From Alphaproteobacteria bacterium UBA6149 (GTDB lineage Bacteria > Pseudomonadota > Alphaproteobacteria > Rickettsiales > UBA998), in NCBI GenBank assembly GCA_002423155.1, contig DIUV01000030.1, forward strand, positions 1-42,065: a stretch of DNA of 42,065 nucleotides. The letters run 5' to 3'. The first letter of the stretch is position 1; every line of letters begins with the position of its first letter. Below, in pieces: positions 1 to 8,546 of the stretch. The position numbers were made by a program, and so were the translations under genes. Under the pieces are notes generated by a model. It did no database searches, was not told the origin of the DNA, and saw only the letters and a program-made list of their open reading frames with translations.

Positions 1-50
1 GGGAGAGGGGGTTCTCCCGAATTTGTGGTGATTAAAAGTTTTATTGGACA

Positions 51-154
51 GTAGTGCGTCTGCACGGGAATGACGACGGAGAGTGTGTGGTTTTGAGAAA
101 TAAATATTGTTTTTTCAACGGCTTCACAATCTTAACGGTACTGTCGTGTAGGGT
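51..154. repeat. Dispersed palindromic repeat, family 1 (copy 1)
   Basis: Intergenic repeat just downstream of pabC. It ends in CTGTCGTGTAGGGT (141-154), an end shared with copies near 13.2, 25.0 and 26.3 kb. Its first part (GCACGGGAATGACGACGGAG and following) is the reverse complement of one arm plus loop of the 26.3-kb hairpin, so this copy seems to have lost its other hairpin arm. No coding capacity is convincing here; short frames across it are by-products of the repeat. Outer boundaries are approximate. Confidence 0.6.
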
Positions 155-169
155 GGGGTGGCGTAAGTC

Positions 170-976
170 TCAATTGTGCTTTAACGCCAACTTTATTCTA
201 TCCGCTAATTCATTGCTTTTGCGCCAATCTACTTGATGATTTTCTAGCCCATCTACGCCAATACTTAAATGTAAACTATTGGTGATTATCACTCCTTCGG
301 CGGATAATAATTCGGCTAAATCAAACAACCCTACTTGAACTTCCCAAGGAGAATTCTGGATGATTTTTGCGCGTGCTATGCCTGCCAAACAGCCAGTTTC
401 TAAGGAGGGGGTGTATAATATATTGTCTTTTAGCCAAAAGATATTATGGCTGCTGGTGCAGGCAATTTTTTCATCAATTGATAATTGCAAAGCGGCAAAC
501 TGGGGAGAGGCTTCTTGTGCAGCGAGAATATGGTTCAAACCTTGCGATAATTTAGCCTGATTGGGTAAGCTAGCAGGGGGAATGCTGCGCCATTTGCTTA
601 AAGATAAAATGATTTTTTCTGGTAGAGCAGGGGGAAAGGGCAGAGTTTCGGCGATTAGTAGGGGAGTAGTATGGAGTGGTAAATAGCCTCGTCCGCCCGA
701 ACCACGAGATAGACTAATACGTAATATGCCATTGGAGATATTATTTTTAACTATTAATTCTAGGCAGTGATTTTTTAAATCAGTTAAATCACCCTGCAGA
801 TTTAAAATTTTCATACCCGTTTCTAATCGGGCAATATGCTCATCCCACCATAGTGCTTGTTGGTCAATTATGCGTAAAGTTTCAAACAAACCATCCCCAT
901 AACGAAATGCGCGATCGTCAATGGGGATATTTGCTTTTTCTTGGGGGATGATTTGTTGGTTGAATAATATGTGCAA
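170..976 (-). CDS. pabC: Aminodeoxychorismate lyase / class IV aminotransferase
   Basis: A 268-residue fold-type IV PLP enzyme, the usual length for PabC. PabC turns 4-amino-4-deoxychorismate into p-aminobenzoate and pyruvate for folate synthesis in the cytoplasm. The N-terminus carries the family block DRAFRYGDGLFET (about residues 22-34), followed by a conserved-type WWDEHIARLE segment. The likely PLP lysine is in NQAKLSQGLNH, and the C-terminal part has the typical TPSLETGCLAGIAR block. The start is TTG at 976, because no in-frame ATG lies upstream before the stop of the cytochrome b561 gene 7 bases away; the two genes are probably cotranscribed. D-amino-acid or branched-chain aminotransferases share this fold, so PabC is the best but not the only reading. 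folC near 38 kb is another folate gene in the window. Confidence 0.8.
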   Translation of the reverse strand: MHILFNQQIIPQEKANIPIDDRAFRYGDGLFETLRIIDQQALWWDEHIARLETGMKILNLQGDLTDLKNHCLELIVKNNISNGILRISLSRGSGGRGYLPLHTTPLLIAETLPFPPALPEKIILSLSKWRSIPPASLPNQAKLSQGLNHILAAQEASPQFAALQLSIDEKIACTSSHNIFWLKDNILYTPSLETGCLAGIARAKIIQNSPWEVQVGLFDLAELLSAEGVIITNSLHLSIGVDGLENHQVDWRKSNELADRIKLALKHN

Positions 977-983
977 TTTTTAC

Positions 984-1541
984 TCAAGCATTATTCTTTT
1001 TACGAAAAAATCCCATGCGCGGCAGCACGTCATTTTCACCATTTTCAAAAATACGATGTTTTAACGCTCCTGCAACGTGCAATCCGACGACAAATAATAA
1101 CGAAAAAGCAAATAATTCATGTAGTTCGGATATATCTTTGGCTGTTGGTTTGTCGGTTGTGAAAAAATCCGGTAAGGGGATGCCAAATAAATTAACACCA
1201 TAGCCAGCCAAATCCGACATCGCATAACCCGTTAATGGAATAGCAAACATTAGTGCATACAAAATAATTTTAGTCGCTTTAGCTAATAATTGCTCATGTT
1301 GGGGCATTTTTTCGGGGAGTTTGGGTAAATTGCTAACCAATGCGGCAATTAGGCGGACGCTAGCCAAAATTAACAACGAAACTCCAATAGATTTATGCAA
1401 GCCAATAGCAAAAAACTTGGTTTCGTCTGCTGCGTCTTCTAAAAATTCTTCGATGAACCAACCAAAAGCAACCATGCCCAACAATAAAACCGCCATTGAC
1501 CAATGTAATGCCCTTAAAACAAGAGAATATTTTTCTTCCAT
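984..1541 (-). CDS. Cytochrome b561 family protein
   Basis: A 185-residue di-heme membrane protein, the usual length for bacterial CybB/YceJ-type cytochrome b561, with four hydrophobic helices. Candidate heme-ligand histidines are H13 (ALHW), H49 (GLHKS), H141 (ELHEL) and H155 (GLHVAGALKHR, with H162 nearby), at the expected places in helices 1, 2 and 4. Family members pass electrons from quinol within the inner membrane, in some cases to disarm superoxide; the physiological partner here is unknown. It starts with ATG at 1541 and is followed after 7 bases by pabC. It is transcribed away from the virB operon. Confidence 0.88.
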   Translation of the reverse strand: MEEKYSLVLRALHWSMAVLLLGMVAFGWFIEEFLEDAADETKFFAIGLHKSIGVSLLILASVRLIAALVSNLPKLPEKMPQHEQLLAKATKIILYALMFAIPLTGYAMSDLAGYGVNLFGIPLPDFFTTDKPTAKDISELHELFAFSLLFVVGLHVAGALKHRIFENGENDVLPRMGFFRKKNNA

Positions 1542-1597
1542 GACTTTTCCTTAAAGCTAAAATTATTTGTTTAACTAAATAGCACTAAATGCAGCTA

Positions 1598-1626
1598 TTG
1601 TAAACGAAACGTAACAATTATATGCT
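1598..1626 (+). promoter_or_regulatory. Candidate sigma70-type promoter of the virB operon
   Basis: TTGTAA (1598-1603) and TATGCT (1621-1626) are separated by 17 bases and lie 36 bases before the virB3 start. Each box matches the consensus at four of six positions. It sits in the gap between two divergent genes, where a promoter is expected. No regulator site was recognised. Confidence 0.4.
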
Positions 1627-1661
1627 ATATTGTAATATTGCTAATATTTAAGAGGTCAAAT

Positions 1662-1970
1662 ATGTCGGGCAGCGGAAGATTACAAGCGGATGCGTTATTT
1701 CAGGGTTTGGCACGTCCTACCATGGTTGCCGGGGTGAGTTATTATTATTTCACCCTCAATGCCATGCTCACCATGTTAGTATATATTTGGACTAAAGATT
1801 TTGTAATCTTATTGGTGGTGGGTCCGATTATTCATGCGATTGGTTATTTGTTGTGCATGAAAGAACCACGCGCAGTGGAATTATTGCTATTAAGAGGCGC
1901 AATGGGTTATAAATCTTGGAATAATTTGCTGGGTGTGCATCATAATACTAACTCTTATGATACTTTTTAA
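1662..1970 (+). CDS. virB3: Type IV secretion protein VirB3
   Basis: A 102-residue inner-membrane protein. The N-terminal block LFQGLARPTMVAGV is typical of VirB3, and a pair of hydrophobic segments follows (about residues 26-65). VirB3 works with the VirB4 ATPase at the inner-membrane base of the type IV secretion channel. The ATG at 1662 is preferred because AAGAGG (1650-1655) lies six bases upstream; an in-frame TTG at 1638 would add eight residues but has no ribosome-binding site. virB4 follows after 20 bases. The C-terminus (GVHHNTNSYDTF) is longer than in Agrobacterium VirB3, as is common in Rickettsiales versions. Confidence 0.88.
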   Translation: MSGSGRLQADALFQGLARPTMVAGVSYYYFTLNAMLTMLVYIWTKDFVILLVVGPIIHAIGYLLCMKEPRAVELLLLRGAMGYKSWNNLLGVHHNTNSYDTF

Positions 1971-1990
1971 TTCTAATAACAGATAAAAAA

Positions 1991-4381
1991 ATGCTGAAAC
2001 TAAAACGTCGTGAAGTTTCTAATGCTAAACAATCTGCCAAAGAAATTTCGCAGAGTGTTTTTATACCTTATTTGCATCATTGGAATGGTGAGACCATCAT
2101 TACCAAGGACGATGAAATGTTGCAAATCGTCAAAATTGAAGGTTTCTCTTTTGAAACTGCCGATGACGATGAAGTGGACATGAAAAAAATGGTGCGCAAC
2201 TCTTTGCTCAAGAGTATGGCGGACGGAACTTTTGCGGTGTGGTTTCATACGGTGCGCCGTCGGCAAAGCGCGTATCCTAAAGGAAATTTACCCGCAGGTT
2301 TTGCTAGCTGGGTGGATGATATGTGGAAGCATAAACACCATACGCATGATTCTTATGTGAATGAATTATATATAACTATTGTTCGCCGCCAAGATAAAGA
2401 AGGTGCAGCTAAACTTGGCAATGTGCTGGAAAGCTTCAGCGAAATTGCCGATGAAAAAAAACGTGATGAAGCCCTGCAAGAAGCGGCGAAAGAATTATAC
2501 GAGGCGGTTTACCGGGTTACCGCAACTTTAAAGGATTATGGTCCCAGAGTTCTCGGTGTGCGTGAGACCGAAGATGGTGCATTTTCGGAACCTTTGGAAT
2601 TTTTAGGGCGGCTGGTTAATATGGGCGAGTTTCAGCCGATGTTATTGCCGACTATTGATATATCAGAATATCTTACTACCAGTCGGCTCTATTTTGGTAG
2701 TGCGGCGATTGAGGCAAAAAGCGTGAATGGCAATCGCTATGGAGCGATGATAAGCATAAAAGAATATGCCCCAGCGACGGCGGCAGGAATGATGGATGCT
2801 TTTTTGCGTCTGCCGATGGAATTTATCATGTCGCAGTCATTTTCTTATCATAACCGCCAGACCAGTATTGGTAAAATGCAGCGTACCCAGCGGCGTATGT
2901 TGGCAGCGCAAGATGCGGCATTGTCACAAGTGGCAGAAATTAGCGATGCGTTGGATATGGCAATGGGGGGGCATGTTGCGTTTGGCATCCATCATCTAAC
3001 TATTTTATGTTTGGATAATAGCTTAGACTCGCTAGAAAAAAACGTCTCAATGGCAGTGGCAGAAATGGTGAGTCTGGGGATTAACCCCGTGCGTGAAAAG
3101 CTGATATTGGAGCAATGTTACTGGGCGCAGTTACCAGCTAATTTTATGTATGTGGGGCGCCGAGCGGAGATTCATACCCTCAACGTTGCTGGGTTTGCGT
3201 CTTTACATAATTATCCTGTGGGGAGAGCTGAGAATAATCATTGGGGTGATGCGGTTACGGTGTTTGATACTATTTCGGGCACGCCCTATTTCTTTAATTT
3301 TCATCTGCGCGATGTGGGGCATACGACTATTATTGGTCCTACCGGGGCTGGTAAAACCGTGTTGATGAATTTCCTTTGTGCACAGGCGCAGAAATTCCGC
3401 TGTCGCACCTTTATTTTTGATAAAGATAGAGGGGCGGATATTTTTGTGCGAGCTTTGCGTGGCAATTATACCGTGATTGAGCCGGGGCAAAAATGCGGAT
3501 TTAATCCTTTGCAGCTGCCCGATACTTTAGAAAATCGCACCTTCTTGGCAGAGTGGATGGCAGCCATGGCAAGCGCACATGGCAGCAGCGTAACCGCTGA
3601 AGAAAATGAGCGGATTTCGCAAGCGATTGCAGGGAATTATAAATTAGAGAAAAAAGACCGGATTTTACGCAATATTGCGCCATTTTTGGGGATTGAAGAG
3701 CCGAACTCTATCGCCTCACGCATAAAAATGTGGCATTCTCGGGGGCAATATTCAGGTATTTTTGATAATGATACTGACCAGATTGATTTTACTACTAATG
3801 CCGTATTTGGCTTTGAAATGGGCGAAGTTTTGCAAAACAAAATTAGCTTGGCGCCGGTGTTATTATATCTTTTCCACCGTATAAACCTCTCTTTAGATGG
3901 TACACCCACCGTGATTGTCCTCGATGAGGCATGGGCATTGATTGATAATAAAATCTTTGCGGGGAAAATAAAAGACTGGCTGAAAACCCTGCGTAAGTTA
4001 AACGGCATGGTGGTATTTGCCACCCAAAGTGTGGAAGATGCCGCCAATAGTGGAATTAGTGACACTTTGATTCAGCAAACCGCTACCCAGATTTTCTTAC
4101 CCAATCCGAAGGCGACCGAGATTTATAAAAAAGCCTTCATGATTAGTGACCGCGAGTTTAACTTGCTAAAAACCACTGATCCGGGCAGTCGTTATTTTCT
4201 GGTAAAGCACGGCAAAGAAATTGTCGTTGCGCGGATTGATTTGAGCGGCATGGAAGATATAGTCGCTGTGCTTTCTGGTCGGGCGGAAACCGTACGCATA
4301 CTAAATGATATTCGCGCAGAAGTGGGCGAAGATCCCGATGATTGGTTACCCTTATATATAGAAAGGGTACGCAATGTTTAG
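1991..4381 (+). CDS. virB4: Type IV secretion ATPase VirB4
   Basis: A 796-residue cytoplasmic ATPase that powers the type IV secretion system, full length for the family. The N-terminal CagE/TrbE/VirB domain spans about residues 20-420. The Walker A motif is GPTGAGKT at residues 449-456 and Walker B is VIVLDEAWALID with D645-E646. A conserved-type FATQSVEDA block follows Walker B. The stop codon overlaps the start of the first virB6-like gene by 8 bases, which suggests translational coupling. The ribosome-binding site is weak (only an A-rich leader), so translation may depend on virB3. In Rickettsiales virB3 and virB4 are usually adjacent, as here. Confidence 0.96.
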   Translation: MLKLKRREVSNAKQSAKEISQSVFIPYLHHWNGETIITKDDEMLQIVKIEGFSFETADDDEVDMKKMVRNSLLKSMADGTFAVWFHTVRRRQSAYPKGNLPAGFASWVDDMWKHKHHTHDSYVNELYITIVRRQDKEGAAKLGNVLESFSEIADEKKRDEALQEAAKELYEAVYRVTATLKDYGPRVLGVRETEDGAFSEPLEFLGRLVNMGEFQPMLLPTIDISEYLTTSRLYFGSAAIEAKSVNGNRYGAMISIKEYAPATAAGMMDAFLRLPMEFIMSQSFSYHNRQTSIGKMQRTQRRMLAAQDAALSQVAEISDALDMAMGGHVAFGIHHLTILCLDNSLDSLEKNVSMAVAEMVSLGINPVREKLILEQCYWAQLPANFMYVGRRAEIHTLNVAGFASLHNYPVGRAENNHWGDAVTVFDTISGTPYFFNFHLRDVGHTTIIGPTGAGKTVLMNFLCAQAQKFRCRTFIFDKDRGADIFVRALRGNYTVIEPGQKCGFNPLQLPDTLENRTFLAEWMAAMASAHGSSVTAEENERISQAIAGNYKLEKKDRILRNIAPFLGIEEPNSIASRIKMWHSRGQYSGIFDNDTDQIDFTTNAVFGFEMGEVLQNKISLAPVLLYLFHRINLSLDGTPTVIVLDEAWALIDNKIFAGKIKDWLKTLRKLNGMVVFATQSVEDAANSGISDTLIQQTATQIFLPNPKATEIYKKAFMISDREFNLLKTTDPGSRYFLVKHGKEIVVARIDLSGMEDIVAVLSGRAETVRILNDIRAEVGEDPDDWLPLYIERVRNV

Positions 4382-5861
4382 GAAAATATTAGCATCAGCA
4401 AAAAATATCCTTTTTTATGCCCATTCTCCGTTTTTGCGCATATTTACAATCATGTTGTTTTTGTTAGTAGTGCTTTCTCCCACTGAAGTTTATGCAGATG
4501 ATTATTGCAAAGTTTTTGAAGCGGATGGCAGTACTTGTAATGCAACCAGTGGAAAATGCTACCCCAATGCTTTAGCCGCGAGATTTGTGCCTTGTCTTTC
4601 GGATCAGATTCGTACAACTGCCCAAAATATTGCCCAGAATGTTTATTCCAGCTTTTTGGGGGCGGTTTATTTGGTGGTGACCCTAGCGGTGGGCATATTT
4701 GGGATTAAAATGGCTTTGTCGGGGGTAGATAAAATTGAAAAAGAAGTTTCTATTCTTTTGATAAAGATAGGGGTAATTTCTTGGATGGTGCTAGATCCCA
4801 ATCAATTATTTACGTGGGTATATGGCAGTTTTGACGGGCTGTTGGAGGTGGTAGATAGTTTTAGTATGGTAACCTTATCCGCTTGTCCTGAGTTGGACGA
4901 AACTAGCACTATTTGGCAGCGCTCAGATTGTATTATTAATCTTACCATTGGTATTAATCCGCCCAAAACTTTGTATAATGGATTGGTCGGTTTCTTTTTT
5001 AGTAGTTTGATGTCGGGTGGATTAGGAATTGCTATTGGGCTAATTGGGATTTACGTTTGTTTTAATATGTTAATGGGCATGTTACGTGCTTCGCAAGCTT
5101 ATTTGGTGGCTTTAATTGGCGTGTCTTTTTTGCTTATCATTGGGGTTATTTTTATTCCTTTAATGTTGTTTCGTAATACTTTTGAATTTTTTCGCCAATG
5201 GTTTATGCAAGCCTTGGCGATGTTGTTACAGCCTATTATTTTATTCGCCTATATAAATATATTGCTAAATGTATTTAATATGTTGATATATCAAGAAGAT
5301 TATTCGCTCTATCACTCAATAGCAGGGGAAGCGTCTAAAGAAGCAGATTTCAACCCAATTAAATATTTTACTGATAATGGGTTGATTAGCAAAAAGGGGA
5401 TGGGATTTAAATTTAATCTCGATTCTTCCCGTATATTATCAGGTGCAGTAAGTACAGATGAGCAGCAGGCTTACGGGGTGCAAGAGCAAAAAGACGAGGC
5501 CGAGCAGGGGAAAATAAAAGATAATCCTGCATCAATCCCCATAGAAATACCTTATGATACTTATGATTATGCTAAAGCCGCCGAAAAATTAGGCATCGCC
5601 AGCGCGAGTGACCCAGATGCGGCAGAAAAAATGCAAAAGCATATTTTGGGTGCTTTATTATTGGTTGCTTTAATATCTTATATGTTCGTTACTATGCTAG
5701 ATATTGTAGAAATTCTCGCGCATGATTTAGGCGGAGGAGCGTTAGAATCGCCAAGAGTAGGCGGTGTGGGCGGAAAACTGCCGATGGAGGGGATGGTAAG
5801 TTCCGGTATTTCATCTGTGGGTAAGGGGATAGAACAAAGTCTGGTGGGGGTACGCAAATGA
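4374..5861 (+). CDS. VirB6-like type IV secretion channel protein, copy 1
   Basis: A 495-residue polytopic membrane protein of the TrbL/VirB6 superfamily, which forms part of the inner-membrane channel. A hydrophobic signal-like segment (about residues 22-42, ending VYAD) leads to a cysteine-containing exported region (C48, C55, C62 area), then a VirB6 core of several helices (LVVTLAVGIFGIKMAL, GIAIGLIGIYVCFNMLMG, MLLQPIILFAYINILLN). A polar C-terminal loop of roughly 100 residues precedes a last membrane helix. The segment DKIEKEVSILLIKIG is echoed by HEIEKKATALLIKLA in the next gene, so copies 1 and 2 look like a duplicated pair. It overlaps virB4 by 8 bases and copy 2 by 4. Confidence 0.88.
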   Translation: MFRKILASAKNILFYAHSPFLRIFTIMLFLLVVLSPTEVYADDYCKVFEADGSTCNATSGKCYPNALAARFVPCLSDQIRTTAQNIAQNVYSSFLGAVYLVVTLAVGIFGIKMALSGVDKIEKEVSILLIKIGVISWMVLDPNQLFTWVYGSFDGLLEVVDSFSMVTLSACPELDETSTIWQRSDCIINLTIGINPPKTLYNGLVGFFFSSLMSGGLGIAIGLIGIYVCFNMLMGMLRASQAYLVALIGVSFLLIIGVIFIPLMLFRNTFEFFRQWFMQALAMLLQPIILFAYINILLNVFNMLIYQEDYSLYHSIAGEASKEADFNPIKYFTDNGLISKKGMGFKFNLDSSRILSGAVSTDEQQAYGVQEQKDEAEQGKIKDNPASIPIEIPYDTYDYAKAAEKLGIASASDPDAAEKMQKHILGALLLVALISYMFVTMLDIVEILAHDLGGGALESPRVGGVGGKLPMEGMVSSGISSVGKGIEQSLVGVRK

Positions 5862-7291
5862 TGTATCTCACGCGCAAAATAATAAGCTTGATTTTACTGT
5901 TGATGTTTTTGTTAAACAGCGCATTACCTGCTTATGCTTTTGATTATTATGAAGTTGATGACAGTGGAACTTACACAAAAACTGAATGTCCAACCCAAGC
6001 AGGTTCTTCTTATACGCGTAAAGTGGTTAATTGTGCGCAAAAATCCATTGAGAGCGCTACCGAAACATTTTTAAGTAAATTTACGGATGTAATGAAACCC
6101 GTAACCATGGCTTTTAGTACATTGGTCATCGCTCTTCTTGGTATTAGATTAATGAATGGGGAGCATGAGATTGAGAAAAAAGCTACTGCTTTGTTAATAA
6201 AACTGGCGGCAATGTGGTTTTTTGCCTTTGGATTGGGGGGATATGCTCCGGCGATTTTTAAAATAATGACCTCCATGCAAACTTTTATCTTAGATATTGA
6301 GATGGGGACGGATACTTTTCAGTGTCAAATGCCAGATGGTAGCGCATTGCTGGATTCATGGCAAAAAATGGATTGCATAATTGGTAAATTATTCGGCTTT
6401 GGTGGCGGTTTTACTATGGTAAATAGTATGCTGGGTATAATGAGCGCCGTGCTGTTCAGTGGTAGTATGGGGGTGATGCTGTTTTTTATGGGCATTACCG
6501 CGCTGATTTCGGTGCTGATGTTTGCTTTTCGGGCAGTTTATATTGTTATTGCTGCTTATTTATATGTTGGGTTTTTGATTACGCTTTCCCCTTTATTTGT
6601 ACCCTTAATGATGTTGGGCATTACGAGTAATGTGTATTCTAAATGGCTATCTAACTTAATTGGTTCGATGGCGAAGCCTGTTTTATTGTTTGTTTTTTTA
6701 ATGATAAGCTTGCCTATATTAGACAATGTATTGTTTAGTAAAGAGAATAGTTATTCTCTGCAATCAGTTGTAGATAAATATAATATCACCGAGTTTTCTT
6801 CTGCATTGCAACAATCCGCGCAATTATTTTCTTTGCAAACTCCTACCAAAACAGGGGGCGATGGGCAAAAAACCGTTTACGGAGATGATAAATACACAAA
6901 AGCAGGTGAAAAACAAATTACTGATATACTCAATCCTGCTCTGAATGGAAAAATGGATATTGGATCATTATTTAAGCCACAAACTGTTGATTTCAGCCAA
7001 TTAAAAGACAAAGACGGAAAACCCGTAAAAACCAGCGAGGTGATGAAAGATTTAACCCGTAGTATGCTGACTGTGTGGGTAACTGTTTGGTTATTAGCTA
7101 ATTTATTAGATGCGGTGATTACGGTTTCCACTGGTATATTTGGTGGTGGTTCTGCATTGCGGCAAGTGGCTGGCAAAATGCCCTTTGAGAAGAGTATCGG
7201 GGGTGTGATTGGTGGATTACAGCAAAAAGCGGGTGGCAGTAAAGGCATTCAAGAAATGTTCCGTGATTCAGCCAATATAAAGAGGAGCTGA
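5858..7291 (+). CDS. VirB6-like type IV secretion channel protein, copy 2
   Basis: A 477-residue VirB6-family protein. It begins with a clear signal peptide (residues 1-27, cleavage likely after PAYA), then a short exported region with two cysteines, then the helix-rich VirB6 core (about residues 75-290). A long hydrophilic segment rich in Lys, Gly and Thr (about residues 305-390) comes before a final membrane helix and a Gly-rich tail. It resembles copy 1 in layout and in the EIEK...LLIKLA helix. The first ATG overlaps the previous stop by 4 bases; the second ATG at 5861 is equally possible and is preceded by a G-rich stretch (5843-5850) that could bind the ribosome. Confidence 0.88.
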   Translation: MMYLTRKIISLILLLMFLLNSALPAYAFDYYEVDDSGTYTKTECPTQAGSSYTRKVVNCAQKSIESATETFLSKFTDVMKPVTMAFSTLVIALLGIRLMNGEHEIEKKATALLIKLAAMWFFAFGLGGYAPAIFKIMTSMQTFILDIEMGTDTFQCQMPDGSALLDSWQKMDCIIGKLFGFGGGFTMVNSMLGIMSAVLFSGSMGVMLFFMGITALISVLMFAFRAVYIVIAAYLYVGFLITLSPLFVPLMMLGITSNVYSKWLSNLIGSMAKPVLLFVFLMISLPILDNVLFSKENSYSLQSVVDKYNITEFSSALQQSAQLFSLQTPTKTGGDGQKTVYGDDKYTKAGEKQITDILNPALNGKMDIGSLFKPQTVDFSQLKDKDGKPVKTSEVMKDLTRSMLTVWVTVWLLANLLDAVITVSTGIFGGGSALRQVAGKMPFEKSIGGVIGGLQQKAGGSKGIQEMFRDSANIKRS

Positions 7292-7293
7292 TG

Positions 7294-8541
7294 ATGGGAC
7301 TGGGTAGAATTTTAAGTCTTTTTCTTATTATAGCTTTATTCTTGCCTGGCATGGTTTGGGCAGAGGAAAGCTGTACGGATCAGTCGATATTTCAAGAAGT
7401 AACTGGCGGCGCAGATGGAATTCTCCAGCAAGTATTAAATGACTTGCATGAGGTATTAAACGATAGCGCTAGTAAAATTTTTAATGCGATAGTTGCTACG
7501 GGTGCTTATAAGGCGGCTTTTTTGTCGGCGGCAGCTTTAAGCATGGCGTTTTATGCTATTGTTTTAATGATGGGCATAACCAGGCTTTCGCCCTTTGAAT
7601 TGATGATGCGCTTAATAAAAGTTGGTCTGGTATTAGCACTTCTTAGTCCGAGCGGATGGAATTTCTTTTTTGATAATGCTGGTAAGCTTTTTGATACAGG
7701 CACATCCTGCATGGTGGAGATTGTGAGTAATTCTGCCAGCTCAACACCTGTTGATGGTTGCCCAGCTGTTAGTGGTTTTACTATGCCTCCACCTTTCGCC
7801 ACTATGGATGAGCTGATAAACAAAATGTTTTCGCCGCGAATGCTGATTATTATGTGGGGTACGCTGACCACCAAACCTTACGGCATTGCCTTATTTTTGG
7901 CCTTTGGCTGGTCGATGTTGCAAATGGTGATTATGATTCTACGCGCTGCCCAGATTTTTGCCATGTCTATGATAATTCGCACGTTATTATTTGCTCTAGC
8001 CCCAGTATTTTTTGCCTTTTTGTTGTTTGAACAAACCAAAAGATATTTTACAGGCTGGATAAATATGTTGGTGAATTTCAGTGTGCAGCCAATATTATTG
8101 TTTGCCATGCTAGCTTTTATGGTAGGTTTGCTCAATGATACGGTAGATAATGCCATTAATATTCAAGGTGGTAAAAAAGTTGAATTATGTATGGTAAAAA
8201 CCGAGAAAATGGGCTTGGTATTTTTTGATGTAAAAAAATGGCGTTTCAAAGTGGACGGGCAGATTTTTGAAGGAGAATGGAATTTTGATGGGGTGGATAC
8301 TACGAATTTGCCCGAAATTAAAGATAAAGAAAATTTTCCCATTTTCCCAGTTGATCCATTAAGTATATTTGCTTTGTTATTCGTAACTTATTTGGCTTTA
8401 AAAATGGAAGAATTCGCTCTTATTATCGCCTCCGAGATTTCTAATACTTCGTTGCGTTTGGGTGAATATATCGGCAATAAACATTTTGGTTCTGAAGGAG
8501 CTCATGGCAAAGAGACTCCGAAGAAAAAGAAAGGTAAGTAG
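7294..8541 (+). CDS. VirB6-like type IV secretion channel protein, copy 3
   Basis: A VirB6-family protein of about 415 residues. The signal peptide ends near MVWA-EE, and the core holds many membrane helices. The ATG at 7294 is preferred over the one at 7291 because AGAGGAG (7281-7287) is six bases upstream of it but only three from the other. Copies 3 and 4 are close paralogues: both have SPRMLxxxxG, a long helix pair, RT(L/I)L(F/Y)xLAP(V/I)F and NFS(V/L)QPIL. Both also carry a C-terminal extracytoplasmic block KVELC....EK followed by WRFK(V/I)DG before the last helix. The C-terminus is Lys-rich (KKKKGK). It follows copy 2 directly. Confidence 0.88.
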   Translation: MGLGRILSLFLIIALFLPGMVWAEESCTDQSIFQEVTGGADGILQQVLNDLHEVLNDSASKIFNAIVATGAYKAAFLSAAALSMAFYAIVLMMGITRLSPFELMMRLIKVGLVLALLSPSGWNFFFDNAGKLFDTGTSCMVEIVSNSASSTPVDGCPAVSGFTMPPPFATMDELINKMFSPRMLIIMWGTLTTKPYGIALFLAFGWSMLQMVIMILRAAQIFAMSMIIRTLLFALAPVFFAFLLFEQTKRYFTGWINMLVNFSVQPILLFAMLAFMVGLLNDTVDNAINIQGGKKVELCMVKTEKMGLVFFDVKKWRFKVDGQIFEGEWNFDGVDTTNLPEIKDKENFPIFPVDPLSIFALLFVTYLALKMEEFALIIASEISNTSLRLGEYIGNKHFGSEGAHGKETPKKKKGK

Positions 8542-8546
8542 CTGAT

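Noticed and set aside
54..236. A 60-codon frame at the left edge of the window
   Set aside because: It crosses a dispersed repeat and runs into the pabC gene on the other strand; its peptide resembles nothing.
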